Source of the DNA: Luteibacter sp.
GTDB lineage: Bacteria > Pseudomonadota > Gammaproteobacteria > Xanthomonadales > Rhodanobacteraceae
DNA: 64,000 bases
Reading direction: 5' to 3'
NCBI RefSeq assembly: GCF_009912395.1
Contig: NZ_WNDO01000009.1
Coordinates: forward strand, 62,001 to 126,000
Part shown: positions 1 to 14,497 of the stretch, piece by piece
Numbering within the stretch: the stretch's first letter is position 1
Layout of the letters: every line of letters begins with the position of its first letter
Notes under the pieces: model-generated
What the model was told of the DNA's origin: nothing
Database searches by the model: none
Seen by the model: the letters and a program-made list of their open reading frames with translations, nothing else
Translations under genes and position numbers: made by a program

Positions 1-170
1 TCGCTGACCCGCACCCGTTGACGGAATTCGTCCTCCGGCCTCACGGCGTCCTGGGCGGATGCTCCGCCTGCCGCGATGACCAGGATCAGGCCGCACAACG
101 CGGCGTCGACCCACCCACGCATCCTGCGCACGTCCGCCCGAAGCGAACGCACGGCAAAGCCGTTCCGCAT
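1..170 (-). CDS. RHS-repeat protein, N-terminal fragment (cut by window edge)
   Basis: Read on the minus strand from an ATG at 170, the sequence encodes a basic, hydrophobic signal-like segment followed by QDAVRPEDEFRQRVRV. This closely matches QDAVRPQDEFRLKVRV at the same place in the complete RHS protein at 417-4688, so this is the 5' end of a second, tandem paralogue that continues beyond base 1. A GGAG-like ribosome site lies before the ATG at 170, at the same spacing as in the paralogue; an in-frame ATG at 182 is a less likely start. The fragment is too short to be in the supplied reading frames and was found by comparing the two upstream regions. Function beyond 'secreted RHS-type protein' cannot be read from it. 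Confidence 0.8.
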   Translation of the reverse strand, partial: MRNGFAVRSLRADVRRMRGWVDAALCGLILVIAAGGASAQDAVRPEDEFRQRVRVS

Positions 171-304
171 ATGGAACTCCATCCACCTACAACAACCCTG
201 GTTGCCGTATCGCCTACCGTCCCTGGCTGCCTGCGGTAGACGACCCCTGTGCGGAGCGTGATCGATGCTCGCGAAGACCGAAACGCCCCTACGTTTCAAA
301 GAGC

Positions 305-342
305 TTTATAGCGGCGACTTCACGCACTTTGCAAGTTCTTGC
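305..342 (-). promoter_or_regulatory. Promoter of the edge RHS gene, with inverted repeat over -35
   Basis: On the minus strand a TTGCAA -35 (329-334) and a TATAAA -10 (305-310) are separated by 18 bases. The -35 overlaps the inverted repeat GCAAGAACTTGC (331-342). The same elements, at the same spacing, precede the other RHS gene at 4796-4833. Conservation between the two copies is the main evidence. The repeat could be a regulator site; that part is inference. Confidence 0.55.
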
Positions 343-379
343 GCAACATCGCATCTTCATGCGCCCATCGCGAGAGACA

Positions 380-404
380 GGGCGCGTCGTCGCTCGACGC
401 GCCC
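380..404 (-). terminator. Hairpin downstream of the RHS gene
   Basis: A perfect 10-bp stem (380-389 with 395-404) and a 5-base loop begins 13 bases after the stop of the RHS gene. The following minus-strand bases are TGTCTCTC, so there is no full T-tract. It separates the RHS gene from the promoter of the next tandem copy and probably acts as a terminator or 3' end stabiliser. Confidence 0.45.
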
Positions 405-416
405 GCTCCTGGTATG

Positions 417-3400
417 TCACGGACTCGCCGGCATCCATCGATACGTCGGCAGCGTCACGCTCGGCACCAAGGGCCCGACGAATGGGTTGTTTCCCGGATA
501 GGCGTAGCGATTGAAATCGCCGAAGCGCTCCGGCACCGGGCCGGTGGAGGCGCGGCTCATGAATCGACCGATCGTCGGATCGTAGTAACGGGCCTTCAGG
601 TAGACGAGGCCCGTATCCGCCTCTTCGAGCTCACCCATGTATCCCGGCCCCGAACCCGGCGTGCCCATCGAACGTGCGCCGAACGGACGCCAGTCGGATG
701 TGGAGGTCAAGTTGGCCCGGTCGTCGGTGGTCGCCAGGACGCTGCCCTGCGGATCGGTGTAGTAGTACACAGCCCCTTGGTTCGGCGCTGCGCTGGCGAT
801 GAGTTTCTTGCCCAGGTAGACGTATTTCGTACCGCGGCTGGTCGCCGGATCGTACTGCCACAGCAACTGGCCGGCGGTGTTGTACGCGTAGTACGTGGTG
901 CCCTGTGGCGTCGTCTTCTTCACGCGACGTCCTGCCTCGTCGTAGACGTACGACGCCTTGCCGGTTACCGATACCAGTCGATTGGCATAGTCGAAGCCCA
1001 GTTCCTGGTCATCCTTGCGGATGGTGTTGCCGCGATTGTCGTAGACGAAGGTTCGTCGCGTCGAGCTATTGTCGATCGACCGCAGCAGGTTGAGGCTGTC
1101 GTAGCTGTAACCGTTGGAGACGTTCCCGCTGACCAGGGTGCGGATGTTGTCCAGGGCGTCGTATTCGTACCTTTCCGAACCGCCCGCAGGGCCGGCATCG
1201 ACGGAGACAAGACGATCGATGGGGTCGTACATCATGCTCCTGGATCGCGGGCTTCCCTGCGTGAGGTCGTTGATCACGCGAAGATTGCCGTTGGGGTCGT
1301 AGTACAGATCCTCGCTGATCAACGGCATGCCGTTGCCGTAGGTGAAATTGCGAAGCAGTTGGCGCGGATTCTTGTCCGCCATGTAGATCGCACCGCTTCC
1401 CAGGCCATACGTACGCGGCTCGCCATCGGCGAAGTAACGGACGTTCGAGGCATAACGGCCCACGGCCTGCGGCTGACCGAGACCGTTGGGCATGTACGTG
1501 ACGACGTCACCGTCCGGATAGGCAACGCTGCTCAACGCGCCGGTCGGATCGTAACCGTAGCCGAACACCCAGCCCTGGTTATCGACGGTCACCATTTCCG
1601 ACGTCGGCAGGCCTAGCTTGTTGCGCGTGTAGCGTCGGCCCACGGTTCCCGACATGACGCTTTCGAGGTTGCCACGCAGGTCGTATGTATAGCTCGTTGG
1701 TGCGATGCCACTGCCCGGATAGGTGACGGAAAGGAGACGGTTCATCGGATCGTAGGACCGCATCGCCTTCATCGCGTCGGCCACCTTGTCCTCGCCGCAA
1801 CCGGTGCCATTGAATGATGCCCCGCTGGCGCTCCAGACCAGGTTGCCGACATCGTCATGGCTCATGATTTCACTGCCGGATTCCGGCTCCCAGATCCTGC
1901 ACAGGCGATGTGCGCTGTCATAGCTCAGTGTCCGACGCAGGAACGGCACGAAGTTTCCGCCGCGGGACACCGAGACCGGGTTGCCGTAGACGTCGCGCTG
2001 GATGAGCTGGAGGACACCTTCCGGTGCGTCGATGGCGGTGGCCTTGTCATACGACGGCTCGTCGAACATCTGGTAGCGCGTGATCGTCACGGCGCCCATG
2101 GGATTCGTCACACGGCGAGCGCCGCCATCCGGGTATGCCGTAGTCGTGACCACGTCACCCTGCTCCCCGCTCTGAGCCTGCCGTACGAGACGCCCCAACA
2201 CGTCGTAGCGCAGCGTCGTGCCGTTGGACGCGGGCCAGGACCCGGGGTAACCGTCAAACGGATAGGACTGGAAGATTGGCCGACCCTGCCAGTCGTAGTC
2301 GGTACGCGACGACACCGCGACCGTGCCATTTGCATCGGAGCGTGATTGCACGGCGGGACGCAGCATCGCGTCGTATTCCGTACGCTCGGATCGATTGGCC
2401 TGGTTCACCGTCCGTGTCCAGTGCGGTCCGTTCAGCGCGGAACCTCCCGTGGAGAACGTGTACTGGATCGTCTTCGGTGCCCAGGACACGCTATCGCCTG
2501 ACGGATAATCGATGCGTGCCAGGCGCCCGATCGGATCGTAGCCGTAGAACGTGCTTACGCCGGTCTGGTCGCCCACCCGGATGACCTGGCCGAGATTGTC
2601 GACATCGACCTGTAGCGATCTTCCGTCGGGATAGGACACCGCCCCAGGAATGCCGTGCTTGTAATTGCCGAACGTCGTGGCCCGACCGATGCCATCGACC
2701 TGGCGCGTCATCTGGCCTCGCGCGTCGTACGCATAGCCCATCGTCCGACGACCGAAGCGATAACGCTCCGTCGGCAGCAGGGCCCATGGATCGTAGACGA
2801 GACGATCGACTTCCTCGTTCGTGGTGTTGTTGAAGGTACGCAACGGAAGGCCGAGCACCCAGCGACCGGTCTGGTTCAACACCTGGTCGCTCTGGTCGAG
2901 AACGATCTGGTCCGGTTGCGTGTTGGAACGCGTCGATCGAACGGGATAAAGGAACGGATCGAACTCGATCACGTTCCAGGTGTAGGTGACCCCTTCCTGC
3001 ACGATATCGCGACGACGAAGGGGGCGGTGTTGCGCCGTCCGGTCCTCGTTATCCATCGACATCAGGTTGCGACCGGCGCGCCGGGGCCACGGTCCGCCGT
3101 CGGGGTCCGCATAGGCGTAGGTTTCCAGGCGACGCAGGCCCTGGCTATCGCGCGTCTCCACGGACAGGCGCTGGCCTTCGGTTCCGTCGTAACGGCTGCT
3201 GAAAACATGATGGTCGTATCGGCCATCCGGAGCGACCACGTCCGTCCAGGCATTCGCGATGCAGCTTCCCGCGCAATCGCTCCAGCTAGGTGTGGACGGC
3301 GAATAACGGTAGTTCCATGTGGCGTCCACACCCGCGCCAGACAGACGCTTGGCCGCCAGGCCGAGCGTGACCCAGGCGGAGGGAATGTCGGCGGCGTTCG

Positions 3401-4688
3401 TCTTCGCGTCGCAGCGCTTCGGCGTGAACGCACGGCTGCGTGCCTGGAAGGCGAGCGTGTACGTACCGGTCAAGCCCGACGGGTTCGTCATGCTGACGAC
3501 CTGGGTGGGATTGAAACCGCCGGGAACGCTCGCGGGCGTGTTGCAATCGCCCGCCTGATATTTGTCGGCGAGCCGGATGTCGCGCATCGCCGCCAGATCG
3601 AAGGCCCAGCGCGATCCATCCGGCAGCGAGACGTTGTCCAGGGTACCTCCCGCCTGGGTGCCGTTGCTGCGGTACTGGTAGCGCCATGTGCGACCGGGAA
3701 AGCTGTCGGGCTGGACGTTGACCGACTGGATCCGGGGCGTGTTCCCGACATAGTCGAACGTGACCTGTCGACCATCGGACGCCGTGATCTGGGTGAGGCG
3801 ATTGCCGGCGTAGCGATAGTCCACCGCATTGCCGAACCGGTCTTCCACGCGCGTCACCAGCATCGAGGCCTGCGCACGCGCGAGCGTATCGGCCGGGGTA
3901 CCCGCACGCGCGATTTTCGGAGCGAAACCGTACGTAAGCTGGTTGAACCAGTACCTTGAGCCATCGGGTGCGGTCGCGAGAAAAGCTTCGCCCGGTTCAC
4001 CGTTCACCGTGGACGGAAGGCAGCTGACGACCCAATGGTCCTTCGTCACGATCCGTATGTTCGAGCCATCGGGAACGAGCGGGTTGCCTGCGTCGCGAGA
4101 CAGCAGGTCCTGGCTGCCCACACCGGGCAGCACCAGCTGATAGCCATTCCACCAGTCCTTCGGATCCCAGGCGGAAGAGGCGCCGCTGGTCGCGCCGACG
4201 GTCGGTGGCGCCGCGAACTGGGAACAGCGGTTGGTCGACCCGCCCTGCAGACCGGACTGCCCCACCACCCAGCCATGCACGTCCTGCTGCTGGGCGACGA
4301 TCGTGGTGATCCTTGGCAGCGAGAGTTCCCAGTCGCCGAACGCCGCGCTCTCGTAACCTGAAGGCGTATACGCCATGTCGCGCATGGCGAAGGTGCGCGC
4401 GACGTCGATCGCGGGACCGGTACCGGTGAGGTGGATATCCACCTGCTCGAACGAAAGGTCGCCCGTGGCGAGATTCAGCTTTTCGCCAAAAGGGTTGTCG
4501 CCCGGCGGGGCTTCATTCTGCCCGACCCGGACCTTCAGCCGGAACTCGTCCTGCGGTCGCACCGCGTCCTGCGCCGAGACGAGGAAGGGTGTTCCCCATG
4601 CCACCAGCCCCCATGCCATCGCCAGAACCTGCACGCACTTCCTGCGCGCAGGCGCCACTGGCGCCCGCGAAACCATCCCGTCACGCAT
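417..4688 (-). CDS. Secreted RHS-repeat protein without a clear toxin tip
   Basis: A 1423-residue RHS/YD-repeat protein. Residues 1-39 form a signal peptide (basic start, hydrophobic stretch, SAQ cleavage region). Many YD-type repeats (YDxxGR, YDPxG and similar) fill the middle and C-terminal thirds, and the RHS-associated core appears near the end as GLVYLKARYYDPTIGRFMS. RHS proteins build a beta-cocoon shell that usually carries a variable toxin after the core. Here only about 30 residues follow the core motif and no DPxG cleavage motif or toxin domain is visible. No immunity gene follows. The start is set by a GGAG-like site and by alignment with the tandem paralogue at the window edge. 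Role unknown: surface or secreted carbohydrate-binding protein, or a disarmed toxin carrier. Confidence 0.9.
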   Translation of the reverse strand: MRDGMVSRAPVAPARRKCVQVLAMAWGLVAWGTPFLVSAQDAVRPQDEFRLKVRVGQNEAPPGDNPFGEKLNLATGDLSFEQVDIHLTGTGPAIDVARTFAMRDMAYTPSGYESAAFGDWELSLPRITTIVAQQQDVHGWVVGQSGLQGGSTNRCSQFAAPPTVGATSGASSAWDPKDWWNGYQLVLPGVGSQDLLSRDAGNPLVPDGSNIRIVTKDHWVVSCLPSTVNGEPGEAFLATAPDGSRYWFNQLTYGFAPKIARAGTPADTLARAQASMLVTRVEDRFGNAVDYRYAGNRLTQITASDGRQVTFDYVGNTPRIQSVNVQPDSFPGRTWRYQYRSNGTQAGGTLDNVSLPDGSRWAFDLAAMRDIRLADKYQAGDCNTPASVPGGFNPTQVVSMTNPSGLTGTYTLAFQARSRAFTPKRCDAKTNAADIPSAWVTLGLAAKRLSGAGVDATWNYRYSPSTPSWSDCAGSCIANAWTDVVAPDGRYDHHVFSSRYDGTEGQRLSVETRDSQGLRRLETYAYADPDGGPWPRRAGRNLMSMDNEDRTAQHRPLRRRDIVQEGVTYTWNVIEFDPFLYPVRSTRSNTQPDQIVLDQSDQVLNQTGRWVLGLPLRTFNNTTNEEVDRLVYDPWALLPTERYRFGRRTMGYAYDARGQMTRQVDGIGRATTFGNYKHGIPGAVSYPDGRSLQVDVDNLGQVIRVGDQTGVSTFYGYDPIGRLARIDYPSGDSVSWAPKTIQYTFSTGGSALNGPHWTRTVNQANRSERTEYDAMLRPAVQSRSDANGTVAVSSRTDYDWQGRPIFQSYPFDGYPGSWPASNGTTLRYDVLGRLVRQAQSGEQGDVVTTTAYPDGGARRVTNPMGAVTITRYQMFDEPSYDKATAIDAPEGVLQLIQRDVYGNPVSVSRGGNFVPFLRRTLSYDSAHRLCRIWEPESGSEIMSHDDVGNLVWSASGASFNGTGCGEDKVADAMKAMRSYDPMNRLLSVTYPGSGIAPTSYTYDLRGNLESVMSGTVGRRYTRNKLGLPTSEMVTVDNQGWVFGYGYDPTGALSSVAYPDGDVVTYMPNGLGQPQAVGRYASNVRYFADGEPRTYGLGSGAIYMADKNPRQLLRNFTYGNGMPLISEDLYYDPNGNLRVINDLTQGSPRSRSMMYDPIDRLVSVDAGPAGGSERYEYDALDNIRTLVSGNVSNGYSYDSLNLLRSIDNSSTRRTFVYDNRGNTIRKDDQELGFDYANRLVSVTGKASYVYDEAGRRVKKTTPQGTTYYAYNTAGQLLWQYDPATSRGTKYVYLGKKLIASAAPNQGAVYYYTDPQGSVLATTDDRANLTSTSDWRPFGARSMGTPGSGPGYMGELEEADTGLVYLKARYYDPTIGRFMSRASTGPVPERFGDFNRYAYPGNNPFVGPLVPSVTLPTYRWMPASP

Positions 4689-4795
4689 GTGAACTCCGTT
4701 TACCGCAACAACCCTGGTTGCCTTATCCCCCGACGTCCTTGATGCGTGCGCCGAGCGATCCCCTGTGCATGGAGCATCCCGATGCCCCGGCCGCT

Positions 4796-4833
4796 GTTAT
4801 AGAGGCGGGCACGACCGAATGGCAAGTTCTTGC
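4796..4833 (-). promoter_or_regulatory. Promoter of the RHS gene, with inverted repeat over -35
   Basis: TTGCCA (-35, 4820-4825) and TATAAC (-10, 4796-4801) on the minus strand with 18 bases between them. The -35 overlaps the inverted repeat GCAAGAACTTGC at 4822-4833. The arrangement matches 305-342 base for base in spacing, although the surrounding sequence has diverged, which argues for function. Confidence 0.55.
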
Positions 4834-4907
4834 GCCCACCGCGACAGGAACCGACCCGGGAAACGTGACCTGCGTTAGCATTCGCCCCTTTGCGAAGGGC
4901 CTGAAGC

Positions 4908-5303
4908 ATGACGATGGCAACGAGCCCCCCCTGCCCGTGCGGCAGCGGGAAAACCACGATAGCCTGCTGTGGCCGCTGGCATGCCGGCGACCCCGCCCCC
5001 ACGGCCGAAGCCTTGATGCGCTCGCGCTATAGCGCCTACGTACTGGGCCTGGAGGACTATCTGCTTGCCACCTGGCATGCGAGCGCGCGGCCAGCCTCGC
5101 TCGACCTGGCGGCACAGTCGCCGCAGCCGGTGTGGCTCGGCCTGACGGTCAAACGCCACGAAAACCCCACGGCGGACACGGCCGTCGTGGAGTTCGTGGC
5201 GCGGATGCGTATCGGTGGCTGCAGCGCCCAGCGCATGCACGAAGTCAGTCGCTTCGTGCGCGAGGATGGACGCTGGTACTACCTCGACGGTGACGTGACC
5301 TAA
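4908..5303 (+). CDS. YchJ/UPF0225 family protein with SEC-C motif
   Basis: A 131-residue protein with an N-terminal SEC-C zinc motif, CPC then eight residues then CC (Cys9, Cys11, Cys20, Cys21), followed by the family signature ALMRSRYSAYVLG and a compact NTF2-like C-terminal part. Length and order match the YchJ family. SEC-C motifs bind zinc and occur in proteins that contact the translocase or ribosome, but the role of YchJ itself is not established. It is transcribed away from the RHS gene; the stop is only 3 bases from the convergent end of the SDR gene, so the two genes meet tail to tail. Confidence 0.88.
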   Translation: MTMATSPPCPCGSGKTTIACCGRWHAGDPAPTAEALMRSRYSAYVLGLEDYLLATWHASARPASLDLAAQSPQPVWLGLTVKRHENPTADTAVVEFVARMRIGGCSAQRMHEVSRFVREDGRWYYLDGDVT

Positions 5304-5306
5304 GGG

Positions 5307-6101
5307 TCAGAACACCTGGCGGGCGACGCCGCCGTCGACGCGCATGGCCGTACCGGTCGTGCCCGATGCCTGCTCCGACGCGAGGTAGACCGAGGCATTG
5401 GCGACTTCATCGACCGACAGCAGGCGCTGGATGATCGACGTCGGACGGTGGGTCGCGATGAAGTCCTTCTCCACCGCTTCCAGCGACGTGCCCTGCTCCT
5501 TCGCGATCTTGCCGAAGAATTCGCTCACGCCTTCGGACAGGGTCGGGCCAGGCAGCACGGAGTTCACCGTGACGCCGGTACCGACCAGGGTCTCGGCCAG
5601 GCCGCGCGCGACGGCAAGCTGCGCCGTCTTGGTCATGCCGTAGTGGATCATCTCCGTCGGAATCTGCAGGGCGGATTCGCTGGAGATGAACTGGATGCGG
5701 CCCCAGCCGCGATCCTTCATGCCCAGGGCGTAATGACGCGACAGGCGGATACCCGAAGTGACGTTCACTTCGAAGAAGCGCGTCCATTCGGCGTCCTCGA
5801 TCTCGAAGAAGCCCTTCGGTTCGAAGATGCCGAGGTTGTTCACGAGGATATCGGTCTGCGGGACCGCCTTGATGAGGGTGGCGGCACCTTCGGCCGTGCC
5901 CAGGTCGGCGGCGACGCCGGACAGCTTCGCGTCGGGAACGTCCTTGCGGATTTCCGCGATGGCGGCGTCCACACGGGCCTGCGTGCGGCCCGTGATTACC
6001 ACGGCGGCGCCCGCCGCCGCGAGGCCCTTGGCGATGGCCTGGCCGATACCGGCCGTGGAACCGGTGACGATGGCGCTGCGCTTGCTCAGATCGATGTTCA
6101 T
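5307..6101 (-). CDS. SDR family NAD(P)-dependent oxidoreductase
   Basis: A 264-residue classical short-chain dehydrogenase/reductase. It has the cofactor motif TGSTAGIG (residues 13-20), an NNLG motif near residue 88 where NNAG is usual, a catalytic serine region SSES (about 140-143) and YGMTK (Tyr154, Lys158). The open frame extends upstream to 6290, but the ATG at 6101 gives the normal SDR N-terminus and is preceded by a GGAG site, so the longer form is rejected. The substrate cannot be told from sequence. It stands as a single gene, 100 bases downstream of the NRDE gene on the same strand. Confidence 0.9.
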   Translation of the reverse strand: MNIDLSKRSAIVTGSTAGIGQAIAKGLAAAGAAVVITGRTQARVDAAIAEIRKDVPDAKLSGVAADLGTAEGAATLIKAVPQTDILVNNLGIFEPKGFFEIEDAEWTRFFEVNVTSGIRLSRHYALGMKDRGWGRIQFISSESALQIPTEMIHYGMTKTAQLAVARGLAETLVGTGVTVNSVLPGPTLSEGVSEFFGKIAKEQGTSLEAVEKDFIATHRPTSIIQRLLSVDEVANASVYLASEQASGTTGTAMRVDGGVARQVF

Positions 6102-6201
6102 GGAAACTCCGGAAGGAAAAGTGGATTTCCCCATCGTCGGGGCTCGGCCAGTCCGGATCAATCGTCCACGGAGCGAAAGACTTTTGCCTTGGTGAGAAGG
6201 A

Positions 6202-6966
6202 TCAGGCCGGCGGCACGTCGAAACGCGTCTCGCCCGCCGGCACGCCGTTGGGGCCGAAACGGCGTTCCACGATGATCGCGCTGTCGTCATGACCGACCAG
6301 GATCACCGTGCTGGCACGCGTGCCGTAGTGCTCGCCGACAATGAAAGCACTGGAAAGGAATCGCTCGCGCTCGATGCCGATGCCCGTATCCGGCAGCACG
6401 TCGTCGGGCCATGGGCCCCGGTCTGAAACCATGGCGAACAAGGCTTCGATATCCTCGTCGGCGGAATACACCCACTGCTCCAGCTTGCCGACGAGCGCAC
6501 GCGTCTTCGGCCACGGCGCATTGAAGTCGGCGTTGGAAAGGCCGTGGATGCCCGGCATAGCCTGCTGTTTGCGCGCTTCGGGGTGATTGCCTAGATAAAA
6601 GGCCTGCGTGTGGTCGAAGGTCAGCAGGTTGAACGGACGGTATTCGCCTGCCGTGGCGAGGAGTTCGTCGGCATGCGCGGACGCCGTCAGGTTGGAGCCG
6701 AGGTAATCGGCAACGAGAAGGCCACGCGACAGGCCACTGTGATCGGCCGTGAGGTCGCGTACGTTGGTGATGGCGCTAACGCGACCATGCGGCGCCACGC
6801 CGACCCAGGTGCCACCGGCTTCCAGGTCGCGCCCCGCATGGATTTGCGGTGCTTCGTCCCAGGTGGACAAGGGTGCAGTGGGGCGAGCATGGAATTCGTC
6901 GCGATTGCCGACGAGCACGAGGCGCCAGCGCGGATGGACGCGCCAGGCAAAGGCGATCAGGCACAT
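6202..6966 (-). CDS. NRDE family (TANGO2-like) protein
   Basis: A 254-residue protein starting MCLIAFAW and carrying VLVGNRDEFHARPTAPLSTW, the NRDE motif that names the family. The conserved Cys2 at the extreme N-terminus and the length both fit. Eukaryotic TANGO2 homologues are linked to membrane or heme trafficking; the bacterial members have no settled function. It may be co-transcribed with the SDR gene downstream, but the 100-base gap leaves that open. Confidence 0.88.
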   Translation of the reverse strand: MCLIAFAWRVHPRWRLVLVGNRDEFHARPTAPLSTWDEAPQIHAGRDLEAGGTWVGVAPHGRVSAITNVRDLTADHSGLSRGLLVADYLGSNLTASAHADELLATAGEYRPFNLLTFDHTQAFYLGNHPEARKQQAMPGIHGLSNADFNAPWPKTRALVGKLEQWVYSADEDIEALFAMVSDRGPWPDDVLPDTGIGIERERFLSSAFIVGEHYGTRASTVILVGHDDSAIIVERRFGPNGVPAGETRFDVPPA

Positions 6967-7064
6967 GGGGACATATGGCCTTACTTGGGGGGCATGGCCG
7001 TATTGTGCGCCTGAGGTGTGGGGTTGTGCGAATGGGCGGCTCGGCCCTCTGGGAGACCGGGGCG

Positions 7065-7092
7065 CTGGGTTCCTGCTTTCGCAGGAACCCAG
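7065..7092. repeat. Palindrome of the GTTCCnGC type
   Basis: A perfect 12-bp stem (7065-7076 with 7081-7092) with loop TTTC, in the gap between the NRDE gene start and the gltD stop. Similar GTTCC...GGAAC palindromes occur at 21691, 21816 and 21925, so this is a dispersed family rather than a gene-specific terminator, although it may end gltD transcription. Confidence 0.6.
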
Positions 7093-7120
7093 GGCGGTGC
7101 ACTCGGTTATCGCGCCGAGG

Positions 7121-13005
<5,885 letters not shown>

Positions 13006-13106
13006 CCGCCTCCTCGTGGCATCGGGTTGTGCTGGGTCGTGCGCGCACGTGTTCCCACGACCCAGGACGGGCCAACCTCACGTACACGCGGATAGGCATG
13101 CGCCCC

Positions 13107-13136
13107 ACTTTAGACATAATTGCGGCGCTGCGTCAA
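13107..13136 (-). promoter_or_regulatory. Likely gltB promoter
   Basis: Minus-strand TTGACG (13131-13136) and TAAAGT (13107-13112) with an 18-base spacer, about 100 bases upstream of the gltB ATG. This is the best sigma-70-like pair in the gap. Confidence 0.5.
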
Positions 13137-13257
13137 AGGCATTCGGACGTCCATATGAAAATCGAACGGAATTGTTACAAAGCGGCCGTGGCAGGTACCC
13201 CTGAGGGGGCATGTCTGCGCGATGGGACGGGAAGGGGACGCCCATGACTCGACCCTG

Positions 13258-13281
13258 TCGCGCGCAAGCGCGCTCCTACAG
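13258..13281 (-). repeat. REP element (single)
   Basis: One copy of the dispersed REP in the minus orientation, with the core CGCGCGCAAGCGCGCTCC, between the gltB leader and envC. Confidence 0.8.
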
Positions 13282-13313
13282 GGGTGGCGGCGGGATGGGT
13301 CATAATCCGGGCC

Positions 13314-14483
13314 ATGCGCCCAATCCGAATCCCGTCCGCCCTGCTCGCCACCGCCCTTGCCCTCGCCCCCCTCCCGGCCGCGCTCGCCGCCCAGGACGGC
13401 AAGGCGCGGACCGAGCAGGACCAGGCCCGGCAGAAGCTGGACACCGTGCGCAAGGACATCGAGTCGCTCACCAAGGAGCAGCGGGATACCGCCAACGCCC
13501 GCGACAGCGCCAATGCCGCCCTGGCCAAACAGGCCGAGCAGGTCTCGGCGGCCGCCCGCGCCGTCCGCGACACTGACGCCGAGCTGGCCCAGCGCAAGCA
13601 CGACCTCGACCAGCTCGGCGAACAGAAGGACCAGATGCAGCGCGGCCTGGATGCGCAGAATGGCGCCCTGGGCGACCTGCTCCGCGCCACCTATACGCTG
13701 GGCCGCGGTTCCGATCTCCAGTTGCTGCTGGGTGACGAGGATGTGAACCGCATCTCGCGCGCCCTGACCTACTCGCGCTACTTCCAGCAAAACCGTCTCG
13801 AGCGCATCAAGGGCCTGCTCGCGGATCTTTCGCGCCTGCAGGAGGTCGAAGCCGCCATCACCGCCGAACAGCAGAAGCTGGAGGCGACCCGGGCCGAGCG
13901 TGGCAAGCGCGCGGCGGAACTCGAAAAGCAGCGTGGCGAGCAGCAGAAACTGGTGACCGAGGCCAACTCCAAATACAAGGACCAGGCCCAGCGCATGGCC
14001 GCCCTCAAGCAGAACGAGCAGGACATGAACGCCCTGGTCACCCGCCTGCAGAAGGTCATCGACGAAGCGGCCAAGGCCGCCGAACCCGCGCCGTCGCCCA
14101 AGGGCGGTCCAGCCGCCGCGCCGCTGGGCAATCTGCGCGGCAACCTGCCGTGGCCCGCCTCCGGTGCGGTACATGCCTATGGCAGCGGCGTGATCATCGT
14201 CGCGCCACACGGCAGCGAGGTGAAGGCCGTGGCGCGTGGCCGCGTCGTCTTCGCCAACTTCCTGCGCGGCTACGGCATGATGATCATCGTGAACCACGGA
14301 AACGGTTTCATGAGCATGTACGGCAACAACGAAACGCTGCTGCACGGCGTGGGCGACATGGTGGAAGCCGGCGAAGCCGTCGGCACCGCCTCGGCGCCGG
14401 TCGGTGACAGCGGCGCGTATTTCGAGCTGCGCCAGGGCGGCAAGCCCATCGACGCGCGCGGCTGGCTCGGCAAACGGCATTGA
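13314..14483 (+). CDS. envC: Murein hydrolase activator (EnvC-like)
   Basis: A 389-residue periplasmic protein: signal peptide (residues 1-24, ending ALAAQ), a long Lys/Glu/Gln-rich coiled coil (about 25-250) and a C-terminal LytM/M23-type domain (about 270-389). This is the EnvC layout. EnvC activates the amidases that split septal peptidoglycan, itself usually without catalytic activity; the metal-ligand positions of active M23 peptidases look incomplete here (no HxH is seen near the end), in keeping with an activator. The reading frame opens at 13284, but the ATG at 13314 starts the signal peptide directly. The gene for a CtpA protease follows at once, the usual pairing in gammaproteobacteria. 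Confidence 0.9.
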   Translation: MRPIRIPSALLATALALAPLPAALAAQDGKARTEQDQARQKLDTVRKDIESLTKEQRDTANARDSANAALAKQAEQVSAAARAVRDTDAELAQRKHDLDQLGEQKDQMQRGLDAQNGALGDLLRATYTLGRGSDLQLLLGDEDVNRISRALTYSRYFQQNRLERIKGLLADLSRLQEVEAAITAEQQKLEATRAERGKRAAELEKQRGEQQKLVTEANSKYKDQAQRMAALKQNEQDMNALVTRLQKVIDEAAKAAEPAPSPKGGPAAAPLGNLRGNLPWPASGAVHAYGSGVIIVAPHGSEVKAVARGRVVFANFLRGYGMMIIVNHGNGFMSMYGNNETLLHGVGDMVEAGEAVGTASAPVGDSGAYFELRQGGKPIDARGWLGKRH

Positions 14484-14497
14484 TCCTGGAGAAAGGC

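Larger units (their letters stand above)
13006..13313. other. Intergenic region between gltB and envC
   Basis: A 308-base divergent gap. It holds the gltB promoter (13107-13136), about 100 bases of gltB leader, and a single REP at 13258-13281 just before envC. No gene of its own is supported. Confidence 0.7.
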
